Shown here: in pieces, positions 1-7,335 of the stretch
Layout: every line of letters starts with the position of its first letter
Position numbering within the stretch: position 1 is the stretch's first letter
Origin: Firmicutes bacterium CAG:124
GTDB lineage: Bacteria; Bacillota; Clostridia; Oscillospirales; Oscillospiraceae
DNA: 11,565 nucleotides
Reading direction: 5' to 3'
NCBI GenBank assembly: GCA_000432135.1
Contig: HF990532.1
Location: 1 to 11,565, forward strand
The notes under the pieces: generated by a model
Told to the model about the DNA's origin: nothing
Databases searched by the model: none
The model's input: the letters and a program-made list of their open reading frames with translations, nothing else
Translations under genes and position numbers: made by a program

Positions 1-1426
1 TCCGTACACAGTTTCCTGCTGTATCAAATATCTGCACGGAATCAAGTTCTCCATCTTCTCTGTAGGCTACCACTTGGTAGCCGCTTAGATTCCCGTTTTC
101 ATAAAGTTTTTCCAGCGTACCGGCTTCTTCATATTCCCGCAGTGCCTCCGGAATTGTCTGCGGCACGAATATATTGTGGATAGCAGCAGGAATCGGAATT
201 GCCCCAATCACGCATAGCACCACCGGCACAAGCAGAGCCGCCGCGACTATCCCAATGATCAAACGTCCTATTTTCTTTCGTTTCTTTTTTGTGCCTGCGT
301 TTTTCGGCTCTTCCGAACCAAAGGCGGACTGTGTTCGTTCTTCACTGGTTGCCTCGGCCTTTGTGTGGTAATCGCCGGTAAAGACGCCCTGCGTTGCACT
401 CGCTGATTTGGACGTGCTAGTGCCGAATGCCGCCGCATATCGCGCGGAAGCATACGACTCACGATCCATCGTCAGCTCGTCGCCGTCGGGGTAGATGACG
501 GCTGCGTCTGTCTGGGTGTACAGGATGGCTTCCAGCTCCTGCCGCAGCTGCTGGGGGCTGGAATAGCGGTCCTTCGGGTCAAACGCGCAGGCCTTCAGGA
601 CGATCTCGCCGAGGCGGCCTTCGCCGTAGAACGGGCGCGGCAGCGGTTCGCCGGACATCCGTCTGGCCAGCGCCTGCTCACGGTTGTCATAGGTAATTGC
701 CTCCGGCGGCTGCGGGAGGAACGGGCCGCGATTCTTGTTCAGCATCCGGTACAGCACCAGTCCGAGCGAATACGTGTCGACGCTGAAGCCATATTTCTTT
801 CCAATGTAGACCTCCGGGGCCATGTAACTATACGTGCCCTTCTTGGACAGGCCGGAGGTCGTGCGTTCGATCGTCCGCGCGATGCCGAAATCGCCGAGCT
901 TATAATCCCCGTTGTCGGAAATAAAAATGTTTTCCGGCTTGATGTCGCGGTGGATGATGTTGTACCGCTGGCAAAGCTCCAGCGCCTTGCAGATATCGAT
1001 ACCGAGCCTGATAATGTCCCGCCGCGCCATCGGGTGCTGATAGACATACGGCAGCAGCGGGTGCAGCAGCTCCATGCGGATGAGAATGTCCCAGCCGATA
1101 CCATCCGGATGTTCAAGCACCCGCAAATCTTCGCAGCTTACAATGTTCGCCGTACCCTTGAGCTTGAACATGATGGAAAACTCATGCATAAGCTCCTCGA
1201 CGATGCCGTGAAAATATGCCTCGGCCTGCGACACGCTCATGCCCTCGGAGATCACGCTCCGAACCTCCGCGCTGCTCTGCGGGACCGTGATCACCTTCAG
1301 CGCCGCCCGGTACGTCTGCCCGAACTCGCTGCGCTCGATTTCAAATACTTTTCCATAGCTGCCTTCGCCAAGCAGCCGCGTTATATTCCAGCCATCCAAA
1401 ACAGCCGCATCAACTGAATATTCCAT
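1..1426 (-). CDS. Membrane-anchored Ser/Thr protein kinase, C-terminus cut by window edge
   Basis: 475 residues are visible; the frame runs off the left edge. An N-terminal Hanks-type kinase domain (about residues 14-285) has a glycine-rich loop GEGSYG (20-25), the ATP-binding Lys44, the catalytic loop HRDIKPEN (159-166, base Asp161), DFG (179-181) and APE (203-205). Thr189, Thr190 and nearby Ser/Thr lie in the activation segment, so autophosphorylation is plausible. A Ser/Thr/Ala-rich linker ends in a basic KKKRKK patch, followed by one membrane segment at about 389-411. The kinase should thus be cytoplasmic with an outside tail. The visible tail has YxxGNL and DTAGN motifs that resemble MORN-type repeats; no PASTA repeat is seen, but the end is missing. 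The start is set by AGAGGAG six to seven bases before ATG. It lies downstream of the TPR lipoproteins, which could supply or sense its signal. Kinase identity is certain; substrate unknown. Confidence 0.93.
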   Translation of the reverse strand, partial: MEYSVDAAVLDGWNITRLLGEGSYGKVFEIERSEFGQTYRAALKVITVPQSSAEVRSVISEGMSVSQAEAYFHGIVEELMHEFSIMFKLKGTANIVSCEDLRVLEHPDGIGWDILIRMELLHPLLPYVYQHPMARRDIIRLGIDICKALELCQRYNIIHRDIKPENIFISDNGDYKLGDFGIARTIERTTSGLSKKGTYSYMAPEVYIGKKYGFSVDTYSLGLVLYRMLNKNRGPFLPQPPEAITYDNREQALARRMSGEPLPRPFYGEGRLGEIVLKACAFDPKDRYSSPQQLRQELEAILYTQTDAAVIYPDGDELTMDRESYASARYAAAFGTSTSKSASATQGVFTGDYHTKAEATSEERTQSAFGSEEPKNAGTKKKRKKIGRLIIGIVAAALLVPVVLCVIGAIPIPAAIHNIFVPQTIPEALREYEEAGTLEKLYENGNLSGYQVVAYREDGELDSVQIFDTAGNCVR

Positions 1427-1515
1427 ATTTCTCCTCTGTTTTTCCACACTTATCTTATTGGTCTTTTGCTCTGCCGTCACGCACTTTCAAAAAAAGCCAA
1501 TCGAAAATCAGTCTC

Positions 1516-2409
1516 TTATGCAGGACTATCTTCCACTTTCAGCCCCACATAATGCACAACTCCACCTTCAACGTAAACCGTTGCTGTCTGCTCATTGAGT
1601 TGATAAGTAAACGTAAAGTCGTCATCACTATACCAATTATACTCCAGCTGTGCACCATTCTTCAGAATCCATTGGAGGGGTACATGGAGCGGCATTTCAG
1701 GAAAGCCGAATAATTCCAGTGCCATTTCCGCCGCATCCCCGACCTGCAATGCGCCAAGCGCGACGAAACCAGGTTGGTTTATACAGATGTCGCAGACAGC
1801 TCCACCCACGGGTGCAGCAAATAGAAACCCGAATTCATTCTCTTCGTAACCGGCAGGAATTGGCATATCCATACCAAAGCAATTGTACACCGTGTCTTGT
1901 GTAGCATCGTTCATCAGGTTGGATTTGGCGTAGGGATATGACGCATAAATGCTCTTGGCTGTTTCAATGCTCGTCTCTCCCAGCACCACGGAATCCACTG
2001 TCATTGGGAGCACCAGATCGCGAACCATCGGCCAAAGCTCGTCCTGCAGTTGCGCTGACAACAGTTCCGCTTCCCATTTTTTCAATTTTATCTCCGCATC
2101 TGCGTTGGGTTCAAGTTCCAAAGCAACTCGATAGTCTGCCGCAGCCCGCTCCAAATCAACAAGCTTTTCATAGGTGTCGCCACGGCCCAGGAAGGCTTCC
2201 GCCCGCTTGGGATCAATCTCAATCGCCGCCGTAAAGGCCAGAATGGCCTCTTCATACTTCCCCTCGGACAGGTAGCGCACGCCGAGGTCATACTTTGCCT
2301 GCCAGCCGGGGGCTTCGTCCGCCGGTTCGGCGGCTTCCGGGGCTTTCTGGCACGCGGCAAGCGACAGCAGCAACAGCGCTGCCAGAAGGATATAAAAGAA
2401 GCGTTTCAT
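1516..2409 (-). CDS. TPR-repeat lipoprotein
   Basis: 297 residues. A signal peptide of basic start MKRFF plus a leucine-rich core ends in the lipobox LAAC, with the lipidated cysteine at 20, so the protein should be anchored outside the membrane. Residues 36-103 hold two tetratricopeptide repeats (YDLGVRYLSEGKYEEAILAF, then a degenerate AxxYRVALELEPNA copy), normally a protein-protein interaction scaffold. The remaining 190 residues contain no domain I recognise; the stretch around TVDSVVLGET (137-146) looks like the start of a compact secreted domain. The start is supported by AGGAG eight bases upstream. It is 42 bases after the 202-residue gene and 89 bases before the kinase, so co-transcription is likely. 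Residues 36-67 match the lipoprotein at 3137-5128 at 28 of 32 positions, so the two are paralogues. Lipoprotein and TPR assignment is firm; partner unknown. Confidence 0.88.
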   Translation of the reverse strand: MKRFFYILLAALLLLSLAACQKAPEAAEPADEAPGWQAKYDLGVRYLSEGKYEEAILAFTAAIEIDPKRAEAFLGRGDTYEKLVDLERAAADYRVALELEPNADAEIKLKKWEAELLSAQLQDELWPMVRDLVLPMTVDSVVLGETSIETAKSIYASYPYAKSNLMNDATQDTVYNCFGMDMPIPAGYEENEFGFLFAAPVGGAVCDICINQPGFVALGALQVGDAAEMALELFGFPEMPLHVPLQWILKNGAQLEYNWYSDDDFTFTYQLNEQTATVYVEGGVVHYVGLKVEDSPA

Positions 2410-2451
2410 ATCGATTCTCCTATTGCATACCGTTTTCCCGTCCGCGCAGGA

Positions 2452-3060
2452 TCACGCGTACCGGATCTCCACGGATTCTATCATGTAATAAAACGGGATC
2501 TCGCCGTCGAGATTTACATTCGGGTTGACCCGCAGCTTTGCCAGCGCGGTCATGTATAGGCCATCCATGGGGAAAGAATAGGACAGCTTGAGCACGGCGC
2601 TGCCATCCTCCGAGCGTTCGAAGCCGTCCAGCGCCACCTGTACCGCGCCACGGTCGCCTATGCCGAAATAATAGCATGTATCACTGTCCTTCGGACAATA
2701 GCTAGGCACATAATCACGCGGCGGCAGCTCTACGATATGTCCATACATCGCATTTGCAACATCCTGCACATTTTGACGGCTATCCATCCGGTAACCTTTG
2801 TACATCCAATAATTGACGTCATCGGCATCAAGGTATCCCCTCTGATTGATTTCGTAGTTATAAATTGCCGTCCAGAAGCGGTTGGCATCTGTTTCGTCCG
2901 GATAGAAAATTCCCTCGCCCGAATCGGTGCTGTTCAGCATATCCGCGTATGCGTCTACAAGCTTCCGCGCACTGTCGGCAATGGTGTCATATGGCAGCGT
3001 ATCGATATAGGCCAGTATTCTCGATTTGGAAGCTACCTCTGACGCGAAGTAGATCGTCAT
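2452..3060 (-). CDS. Hypothetical protein, possibly N-terminally truncated
   Basis: 202 residues, family not recognised. It is mixed alpha/beta in appearance, rich in Tyr and Asp, with a Cys pair (SYCPKDSDTCYY) that could form a disulfide outside the cell. The C-terminal end (KLSYSFPMDGLYM to ESVEIRYA) reads like the beta-sheet end of a secreted domain. Unlike its neighbours on both sides it has no signal peptide or lipobox. The ATG at 3060 directly follows an in-frame TAA (TAAATG) and has no clear ribosome site. In the same frame, 14 codons before that stop, another ATG follows GGAG closely. Either the start is translated by coupling to that mini-frame, or this is the surviving C-terminal part of a longer exported protein broken by a point mutation or deletion. 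It lies between two lipoprotein genes in the same orientation, so it belongs to the same unit. Coding is likely from composition; the start is uncertain. Confidence 0.62.
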   Translation of the reverse strand: MTIYFASEVASKSRILAYIDTLPYDTIADSARKLVDAYADMLNSTDSGEGIFYPDETDANRFWTAIYNYEINQRGYLDADDVNYWMYKGYRMDSRQNVQDVANAMYGHIVELPPRDYVPSYCPKDSDTCYYFGIGDRGAVQVALDGFERSEDGSAVLKLSYSFPMDGLYMTALAKLRVNPNVNLDGEIPFYYMIESVEIRYA

Positions 3061-3136
3061 TTAAGTTTGCACCATTTGTGCCGTAACTGTGATTTTCCGC
3101 CCCATTCTCCAGCCGTCACCACAACATCGCTCCGCT

Positions 3137-5128
3137 TTACTCCCGGAGCAGCCATGCTGTCTCGGCAGCCTCAAGCTGCTGCAGCGTGTCGGCATCGACA
3201 ACGCCCGTTTGGGTAAGTGAATGGTTCTTTTGCCAGCGCATCAGCGCCGCTTCCGTAGCCTGGCCAAAATCGCCGTCGACAACCACGCCATCATAGTTCA
3301 TGACAACCAACATAGCCTGTACATATTTGACGTCCTCTCCCTGGCTGCCCTGCTGCAGCGTGCGCTCCGGGCGGGGATAGAGGCTGCGGTCCGCTCTGGT
3401 TTCTGCGGTGATGGTATAGGGGTCTGCGCCGCCATTGGCTTTTTCTATATGCGTGATGATCCACCGGCCGCTGCGTTTCTCAAATGAAATGGTCTGAACG
3501 GAATCAAAGTAATCTCCAAAACGCATCAGATCACATTCCGCCTCGCAGGTCGTTTCATCGAAGCTGACGATTTTCAGCGTCTGCGGGTCATAGTTAAATA
3601 CGCCGTATCCGCGCCCGCCGCGAACCAGATACAACCCGCCGTTTAATTCCCAAACGTTATCATTCAGTACGTCTGAAACGGTTGCGTAAGCGTTCTGCAT
3701 AATGCCCAGACTGTCTACGTCCATATATTCTCTCAGGTTATCCAGAATCTGCTCCTTGCTGGAATAGTTCGAAATCGGATAATAGGAGCTGAACGTCGGG
3801 TCGATGGCTTCGTCTTCTGCGAGTGTACTCTCAAGCTCCGAGGTGGTCGCCGGAGACGGCACAAGGCGCTTGATTCTTCCGTACTGGCCGTTTTCATAGG
3901 AAACGATCGCCATATACGATCCCTGGCCCTCAACAAAAAACGTCTCACCCTCGACCGCGTTCAGCCATGCCAGATTCTCCTGCAAAAGCGCCAGAAGCTC
4001 CTGCTCGTTCAGCTGCGGCTGTTCCGGCTGCCGGCTGGCCTGTATGGAATCGCGCAGGTACTTTCTGCAATTGTCCGGCGTGTTGGCAAGGAAGCGCAGC
4101 ACGTATCCGTCGTCGCCTTCTGTGCAGTCGGCAAGGCGCTCGTAAAAAACAGCCTCGGAAACCTCCACGTCGTCGAGATAATATGCCCGTTCGCCGGACA
4201 TATCCTCGGTTTTGGCGTAGCTCCAGAAATCATGATGCTCGATCTGCACGCCGTCCCAATGGACATATTGCAGCTCATATGCGCCAGACGTGCCGTGCCC
4301 ATTGTTGACAACGGCCCCCGCCGTGGTGACGCGGACATCGGGGTTGATCCAGGTATCGACAAAGCCGTGGTACAGCTCCGTCACCTGATCGTTTTTCCAT
4401 GTATAGAGCGTATAATCGGTCAGCGCGATCTGCTCAGACTGCCCCTTCGTATCAATTTCGCCGCAGATCAGCTCCGGCGTGCCGTCTTCGTCCAGATCGA
4501 CAAGCGCAAAGCCCATTGTGCCGTCTGTGCCAAGCAGCGCGGCATAGGCGCGCAGCGCCTCCTGCGGCCACAGCTCGCAGAGCGCCTGTAAATATCGTTC
4601 TTCACCCGTCTCGAGATAACGCGCCTGCAGCCGCTTCGCAAGCTCCTTCCCGGTTCCAAGCGCCCGGCTGCATTCGATCAGACGCGCAAGCACATCCTCG
4701 TCCTTTTCGAGCAGCTTTTCATAATAGGACTCCGCCTTTTCATAGTCCTGCGCACCGTAGTACGCATCCGCCGCGCGGCGGTACAGCTCGTCCGTCTCGC
4801 TCCCCCACTGCATTGCCGATTCATAATCCTCCGCAGCGCTGCGGTATGCATCCGTCTGTTCGCTGCCCTGCGCGCTCTGCGCCAGCTCCCAGTACGCGTC
4901 GCCTCGCTGCTCATACGCCTGCGCGTTCTTCGGGTCGATCTCGATGGCTGCGGTAAAGGCCAGAATCGCCTCTTCATACCTTCCGTCCGACAGATAGCGC
5001 ACGCCCAGATCGTACCGGGACTGCCACGTCGGCGTGGACTGCTCCTCAGCGTCAACGGAATGCGCGGAACAGGCGCTCAGCAAGCCGAGCAGCGCCAGCA
5101 GGAAACACATCATCTTTATTCTTTTCAT
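3137..5128 (-). CDS. TPR lipoprotein with C-terminal peptidoglycan-binding domain
   Basis: 663 residues from the ATG at 5128. This start has GGAG six bases upstream and gives a proper signal peptide with lipobox LSAC (Cys20); an in-frame ATG 20 codons earlier would bury the signal. TPR-like repeats cover about 35-160, the first almost identical to the paralogue at 1516-2409. Residues 205-222 hold an acidic FG-GAP/VCBS-like motif, DLDEDGTPELICGE, typical of secreted Ca-binding propeller-type segments. A middle region (about 370-570) is not recognised. Residues 590-655 form a PG_binding_1 domain (LQQGSQGEDVKYVQ, then VVDGDFGQATEAALMRWQ). The protein should be lipid-anchored and touch the wall, spanning the envelope. 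A terminator lies just upstream, 40 bases before the start, and no clear promoter is visible between them, so expression may depend on readthrough from the WXG100 gene. Domain calls at both ends are strong; the role in signalling or secretion is inferred from context. Confidence 0.88.
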   Translation of the reverse strand: MKRIKMMCFLLALLGLLSACSAHSVDAEEQSTPTWQSRYDLGVRYLSDGRYEEAILAFTAAIEIDPKNAQAYEQRGDAYWELAQSAQGSEQTDAYRSAAEDYESAMQWGSETDELYRRAADAYYGAQDYEKAESYYEKLLEKDEDVLARLIECSRALGTGKELAKRLQARYLETGEERYLQALCELWPQEALRAYAALLGTDGTMGFALVDLDEDGTPELICGEIDTKGQSEQIALTDYTLYTWKNDQVTELYHGFVDTWINPDVRVTTAGAVVNNGHGTSGAYELQYVHWDGVQIEHHDFWSYAKTEDMSGERAYYLDDVEVSEAVFYERLADCTEGDDGYVLRFLANTPDNCRKYLRDSIQASRQPEQPQLNEQELLALLQENLAWLNAVEGETFFVEGQGSYMAIVSYENGQYGRIKRLVPSPATTSELESTLAEDEAIDPTFSSYYPISNYSSKEQILDNLREYMDVDSLGIMQNAYATVSDVLNDNVWELNGGLYLVRGGRGYGVFNYDPQTLKIVSFDETTCEAECDLMRFGDYFDSVQTISFEKRSGRWIITHIEKANGGADPYTITAETRADRSLYPRPERTLQQGSQGEDVKYVQAMLVVMNYDGVVVDGDFGQATEAALMRWQKNHSLTQTGVVDADTLQQLEAAETAWLLRE

Positions 5129-5163
5129 ACTTTTCTCCATTTTTTCCAAATATCTATAACGCA

Positions 5164-5197
5164 GACAAAAGGGGCAGCGTGGAAGCACTGCCCCTTT
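5164..5197 (-). terminator. Rho-independent terminator after the WXG100 stop codon
   Basis: A perfect 10-bp stem AAAGGGGCAG/CTGCCCCTTT (5168-5177 with 5188-5197) and a 10-base loop are followed on the minus strand by TTTTGTC. It starts 12 bases after the TAA of the recombinase-WXG100 frame. In the uninterrupted host it would end or attenuate the WXG100 transcript, a common way to make a small secreted protein more abundant than downstream operon members. Confidence 0.85.
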
Positions 5198-5208
5198 GTA
5201 ATTCTGTC

Positions 5209-5433
5209 TTAGTTGAAGCTGCTCTGCATGGTCGCCTTCAGGCCCTGATCCGTGTTCTGCAGCTCGCGGGCCGCCGTATCCATCAGCGTTGCGTAGCCCT
5301 CCAGCATTTCAGAGAAGCTTGTGAAGCTGCTCTGCATACTCTCAAACTTTGCGACGAACGCAGCCTGTGCCTCGCCCTTCCAGGTCTCGTTCAGCGCAAG
5401 GATCAGCGAGCGCAGCCGCGCCATCGTGTCAAC
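5209..5433 (-). pseudogene. 3' part of interrupted WXG100 (ESAT-6-like) gene
   Basis: These 74 residues match the WXG100 pattern: a short helix, the W-x-G turn as TWKGEAQ with Trp at coordinates 5380-5382, then a long second helix (FVAKFESM through ATMQSSFN). Full WXG100 proteins are about 95-105 residues with Trp near position 40-45, so about 25 N-terminal residues and the host promoter are missing. No start codon with a ribosome site is seen for this part alone; it is read only as the tail of the recombinase frame. WXG100 proteins are helical-hairpin dimers exported by type VII secretion, and truncating helix 1 should prevent normal dimer formation. Its GC-rich codon use matches the left part of the window, not the element. 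The rest of the gene should be at the element's right end, beyond the window. Confidence 0.85.
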
Positions 5434-7071
5434 GGTATTACCTTTTTCCCACAAGAGCCGCCTTACCTCTTGTCCATCACGATATATCGGAAAATTAAAC
5501 TCTATCGACTTCAAAGGCATCTCTGACTCTCCATTAGGATATATCTGAATTTCCTTTATTAGATAAGTTATAAGGCTTTTCTTTTCCTCGTCACTTATTA
5601 TATCATAGAGCTTTCCGAAATTCAGCATAAGCTTGTAAATATTGTCCAGAGTGATTGTTTCCATTTCGATAGAACTTTTTCTCAGCTTTGCATCTTCAAT
5701 CCGTTCTTCCAACTCTACAATCGTATCATACAAGGCATCAAGTCTTAAAGTCATGTCGTGGATTTTCCTTTCTCTGAAACGAGCATCAATAGGCAGATTA
5801 TCAATCTCTCGTTCCAGACGGGCTTTATTCAAATCTACTTCTTTCAGCTTACTCTCGTAATTGGCAAGTTCCTTATCAATAGCTGTTGTATCGGTCTGTA
5901 CGCCAATACGCTTTTCAATCTCTTTTGCAAAATACTTATCGCTTACCAATTCCTTAACAGCTTCAATTACAAGTGGCTCAATATCTATTTTTCTTAGCGA
6001 TGCTTTATAATCACAATGATGTCCTCGCTCCTGCTTATTTCTACCACAAATATAATAGTAAACCTCTTTGTATGTGCCGTCTTTATTTGTCCAAGCGTGT
6101 TTGTTCGTATACATTGAACTTCCACAAAGGGGACACTTTAATATCCCCGTCAAAAGGTGTGACCTATCCTTACCGATTTTGGATGGCTGTTTAATTCCTG
6201 TTGCCATACGCTTTGCGTGAACCTTTTGCCACAATTCCTCGCTGATAATTCCTTCATGTTGTCCATCTTCCAGAATGTAATCCTCTGCATGAACCTGCTT
6301 ATATTCATTTTTTGTACCTTTTACCTTTTCTCGTGTTCTTCTGCCATAAGCAATCTTTCCACAATAAACAGGATTGTCTAATATCAACCGTATAAAATGA
6401 CTGCTCCAAGTTTCCAATGTGCCGTTCTGACGAGGTATCTTCTTTATACCTTGAAGATTAAGATATTTTGCTACTCCGCCAAGTCCTATATCAGAATTAG
6501 CAAATTTATCAAATATAATTCTGATTGCTTCAGCTTCCGTTTCTTCTATCAAGAGCTGATTGTCTTTCAGATAATATCCGTATGGTGCAAATCCACCATT
6601 CCACCCACCTTGTCGTGCTTTTTCTCTCCGTCCATTCATTGTCTGTTCAATGATATTTTCTCTTTCTATTTCTGCAACCGCAGACAAAACAGAGATTAAA
6701 AGTTTTCCACTTGTCTGTGACGAGTCAATTCCTTCTTCAATACAAATAAGATTTATTCCATAAGATTGCACAAACTCTAATGAATTTAGAATATCCGCTG
6801 CATTTCTTCCGAAACGGGAAAGTTTATAAACCAGAATATAATCTATCTCCAATCCGTTTTTTATATCGGAAAGCATTTTCTTAAATGCAGGTCGTCCCTC
6901 AATAGATTTTCCTGATTTACCTGCATCCTCATAGATACCGACAATCTCCATTTCTTCTCGGTCAGCAAATCGCTTTAATCCGTTTTTTTGTCCTTCAAGA
7001 CTGTATCCATCTACCTGCATCTCGGTACTTACTCTCGGATACAGGACACATTTCTTTCCTTCTCTGTTCAT
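5209..7071 (-). CDS. Large serine recombinase fused in frame to WXG100 C-terminal part
   Basis: 620 codons. The recombinase part (about 1-546) has the resolvase catalytic domain with nucleophile Ser15 in YPRVS and the active-site arginines of YKLSRFGRN (82-90). A recombinase DNA-binding domain follows (about 160-290), then a zinc ribbon with Cys313/Cys316 and Cys342/Cys353, and a coiled coil (about 395-470) as in integrases that control excision direction. Such enzymes integrate and excise circular elements by double-strand exchange at short att sites. After GNTV (544-547) the sequence changes to a WXG100 protein: helix 1 remnant, the WKG turn (564-566) and helix 2 to the stop. Base composition also switches there from AT-rich to GC-rich. 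The start is set by GGAGGTGG four bases before ATG. The fusion is the direct result of integration into the WXG100 gene. On excision the recombinase would receive a different C-terminus. Activity of the fusion is unknown. Confidence 0.93.
   Translation of the reverse strand: MNREGKKCVLYPRVSTEMQVDGYSLEGQKNGLKRFADREEMEIVGIYEDAGKSGKSIEGRPAFKKMLSDIKNGLEIDYILVYKLSRFGRNAADILNSLEFVQSYGINLICIEEGIDSSQTSGKLLISVLSAVAEIERENIIEQTMNGRREKARQGGWNGGFAPYGYYLKDNQLLIEETEAEAIRIIFDKFANSDIGLGGVAKYLNLQGIKKIPRQNGTLETWSSHFIRLILDNPVYCGKIAYGRRTREKVKGTKNEYKQVHAEDYILEDGQHEGIISEELWQKVHAKRMATGIKQPSKIGKDRSHLLTGILKCPLCGSSMYTNKHAWTNKDGTYKEVYYYICGRNKQERGHHCDYKASLRKIDIEPLVIEAVKELVSDKYFAKEIEKRIGVQTDTTAIDKELANYESKLKEVDLNKARLEREIDNLPIDARFRERKIHDMTLRLDALYDTIVELEERIEDAKLRKSSIEMETITLDNIYKLMLNFGKLYDIISDEEKKSLITYLIKEIQIYPNGESEMPLKSIEFNFPIYRDGQEVRRLLWEKGNTVDTMARLRSLILALNETWKGEAQAAFVAKFESMQSSFTSFSEMLEGYATLMDTAARELQNTDQGLKATMQSSFN
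5425..5442. other. Element-host junction (attachment site) at the recombinase end
   Basis: The junction falls around codons 544-549 of the fusion (GNTVDT on the protein level, GTGTCAACGGTATTACC on the + strand). To the right is recombinase sequence; to the left is GC-rich WXG100 sequence. Large serine recombinases exchange at a 2-base core, so the exact crossover cannot be placed without the right end or the empty site. Confidence 0.75.
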
Positions 7072-7113
7072 CGTACCACCTCCATAATTTTATAGGGAAA
7101 TGTGATATGTAAG

Positions 7114-7132
7114 GCTGCGTAGCTTACGCAGC
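7114..7132. repeat. 8-bp inverted repeat at the 3' end of the 50-residue gene
   Basis: GCTGCGTA and TACGCAGC form a perfect 8-bp stem with a 3-base loop, overlapping the TAA of the small gene. No T tract follows on the minus strand, so it is not a standard terminator. It could stabilise mRNA ends or limit readthrough to the recombinase, which starts 43 bases further on. Confidence 0.6.
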
Positions 7133-7276
7133 ACAATCCAATTCTTGCAAAACTGTCTTTCCGTATTTTTCAACTATCTGCACCATAACATTGATAAATG
7201 AATTAAATACTTCATTTTCATCTTTCATCTGTTCATTTTGCAATTCTGGATTTTGGATATAGTTTTCATTTCCCAT
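7124..7276 (-). CDS. Small acidic protein between mazF-like gene and recombinase
   Basis: 50 residues beginning MGNENYIQNPELQNEQ. The start is supported by GGAGG eight bases before the ATG. The first 22 residues are polar and acidic; the rest (EVFNSFINVMVQIVEKYGKT) should form one amphipathic helix. About nine Asp/Glu face three Lys, so the protein is clearly acidic. There is no signal peptide, membrane segment or known motif. It has its own promoter-like sequence upstream and is followed after 52 bases by the recombinase start, so the two are probably co-transcribed. It may be a recombination accessory protein. Alternatively, lying next to a MazF-type toxin with no other partner, it could be an unusual antitoxin. 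Both roles are inference. That it is a real gene rests on the ribosome site, its composition and its operon position. Confidence 0.7.
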   Translation of the reverse strand: MGNENYIQNPELQNEQMKDENEVFNSFINVMVQIVEKYGKTVLQELDCAA

Positions 7277-7297
7277 AATGAGTACCTCCGCTATAAA

Positions 7298-7335
7298 ACA
7301 AGCGGCTGTACTCTAAATTATAGAAATACAGCCGC
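7298..7335 (-). terminator. Hairpin terminator between mazF-like gene and small acidic gene
   Basis: The 9-bp perfect stem GCGGCTGTA/TACAGCCGC (7302-7310 with 7327-7335) has a 16-base AT-rich loop. On the minus strand it is followed by TTGTTTT and on the plus strand by ATTTTT, so it could act both ways. It begins about 40 bases after the mazF-like stop codon. The loop contains a -10 box. Confidence 0.72.

Noticed and set aside
950..1417. 155-codon plus-strand frame
   Set aside because: It lies opposite the kinase catalytic domain, whose motifs are unmistakable; it is a by-product of GC-rich codon use.
4399..4956. 185-codon plus-strand frame
   Set aside because: It is antisense to the TPR lipoprotein, Pro/Arg/Ala-rich with no domain, as typical for GC-rich opposite strands.
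2209..5026. Similar repeated blocks as possible insertion-sequence copies
   Set aside because: The similarity is confined to in-frame TPR codons of two genes, with no terminal repeats or transposase.
5129..5188. Longer start for the 663-residue lipoprotein
   Set aside because: It would place 20 residues before the signal peptide and overlap the terminator; the ATG at 5128 has a good ribosome site.
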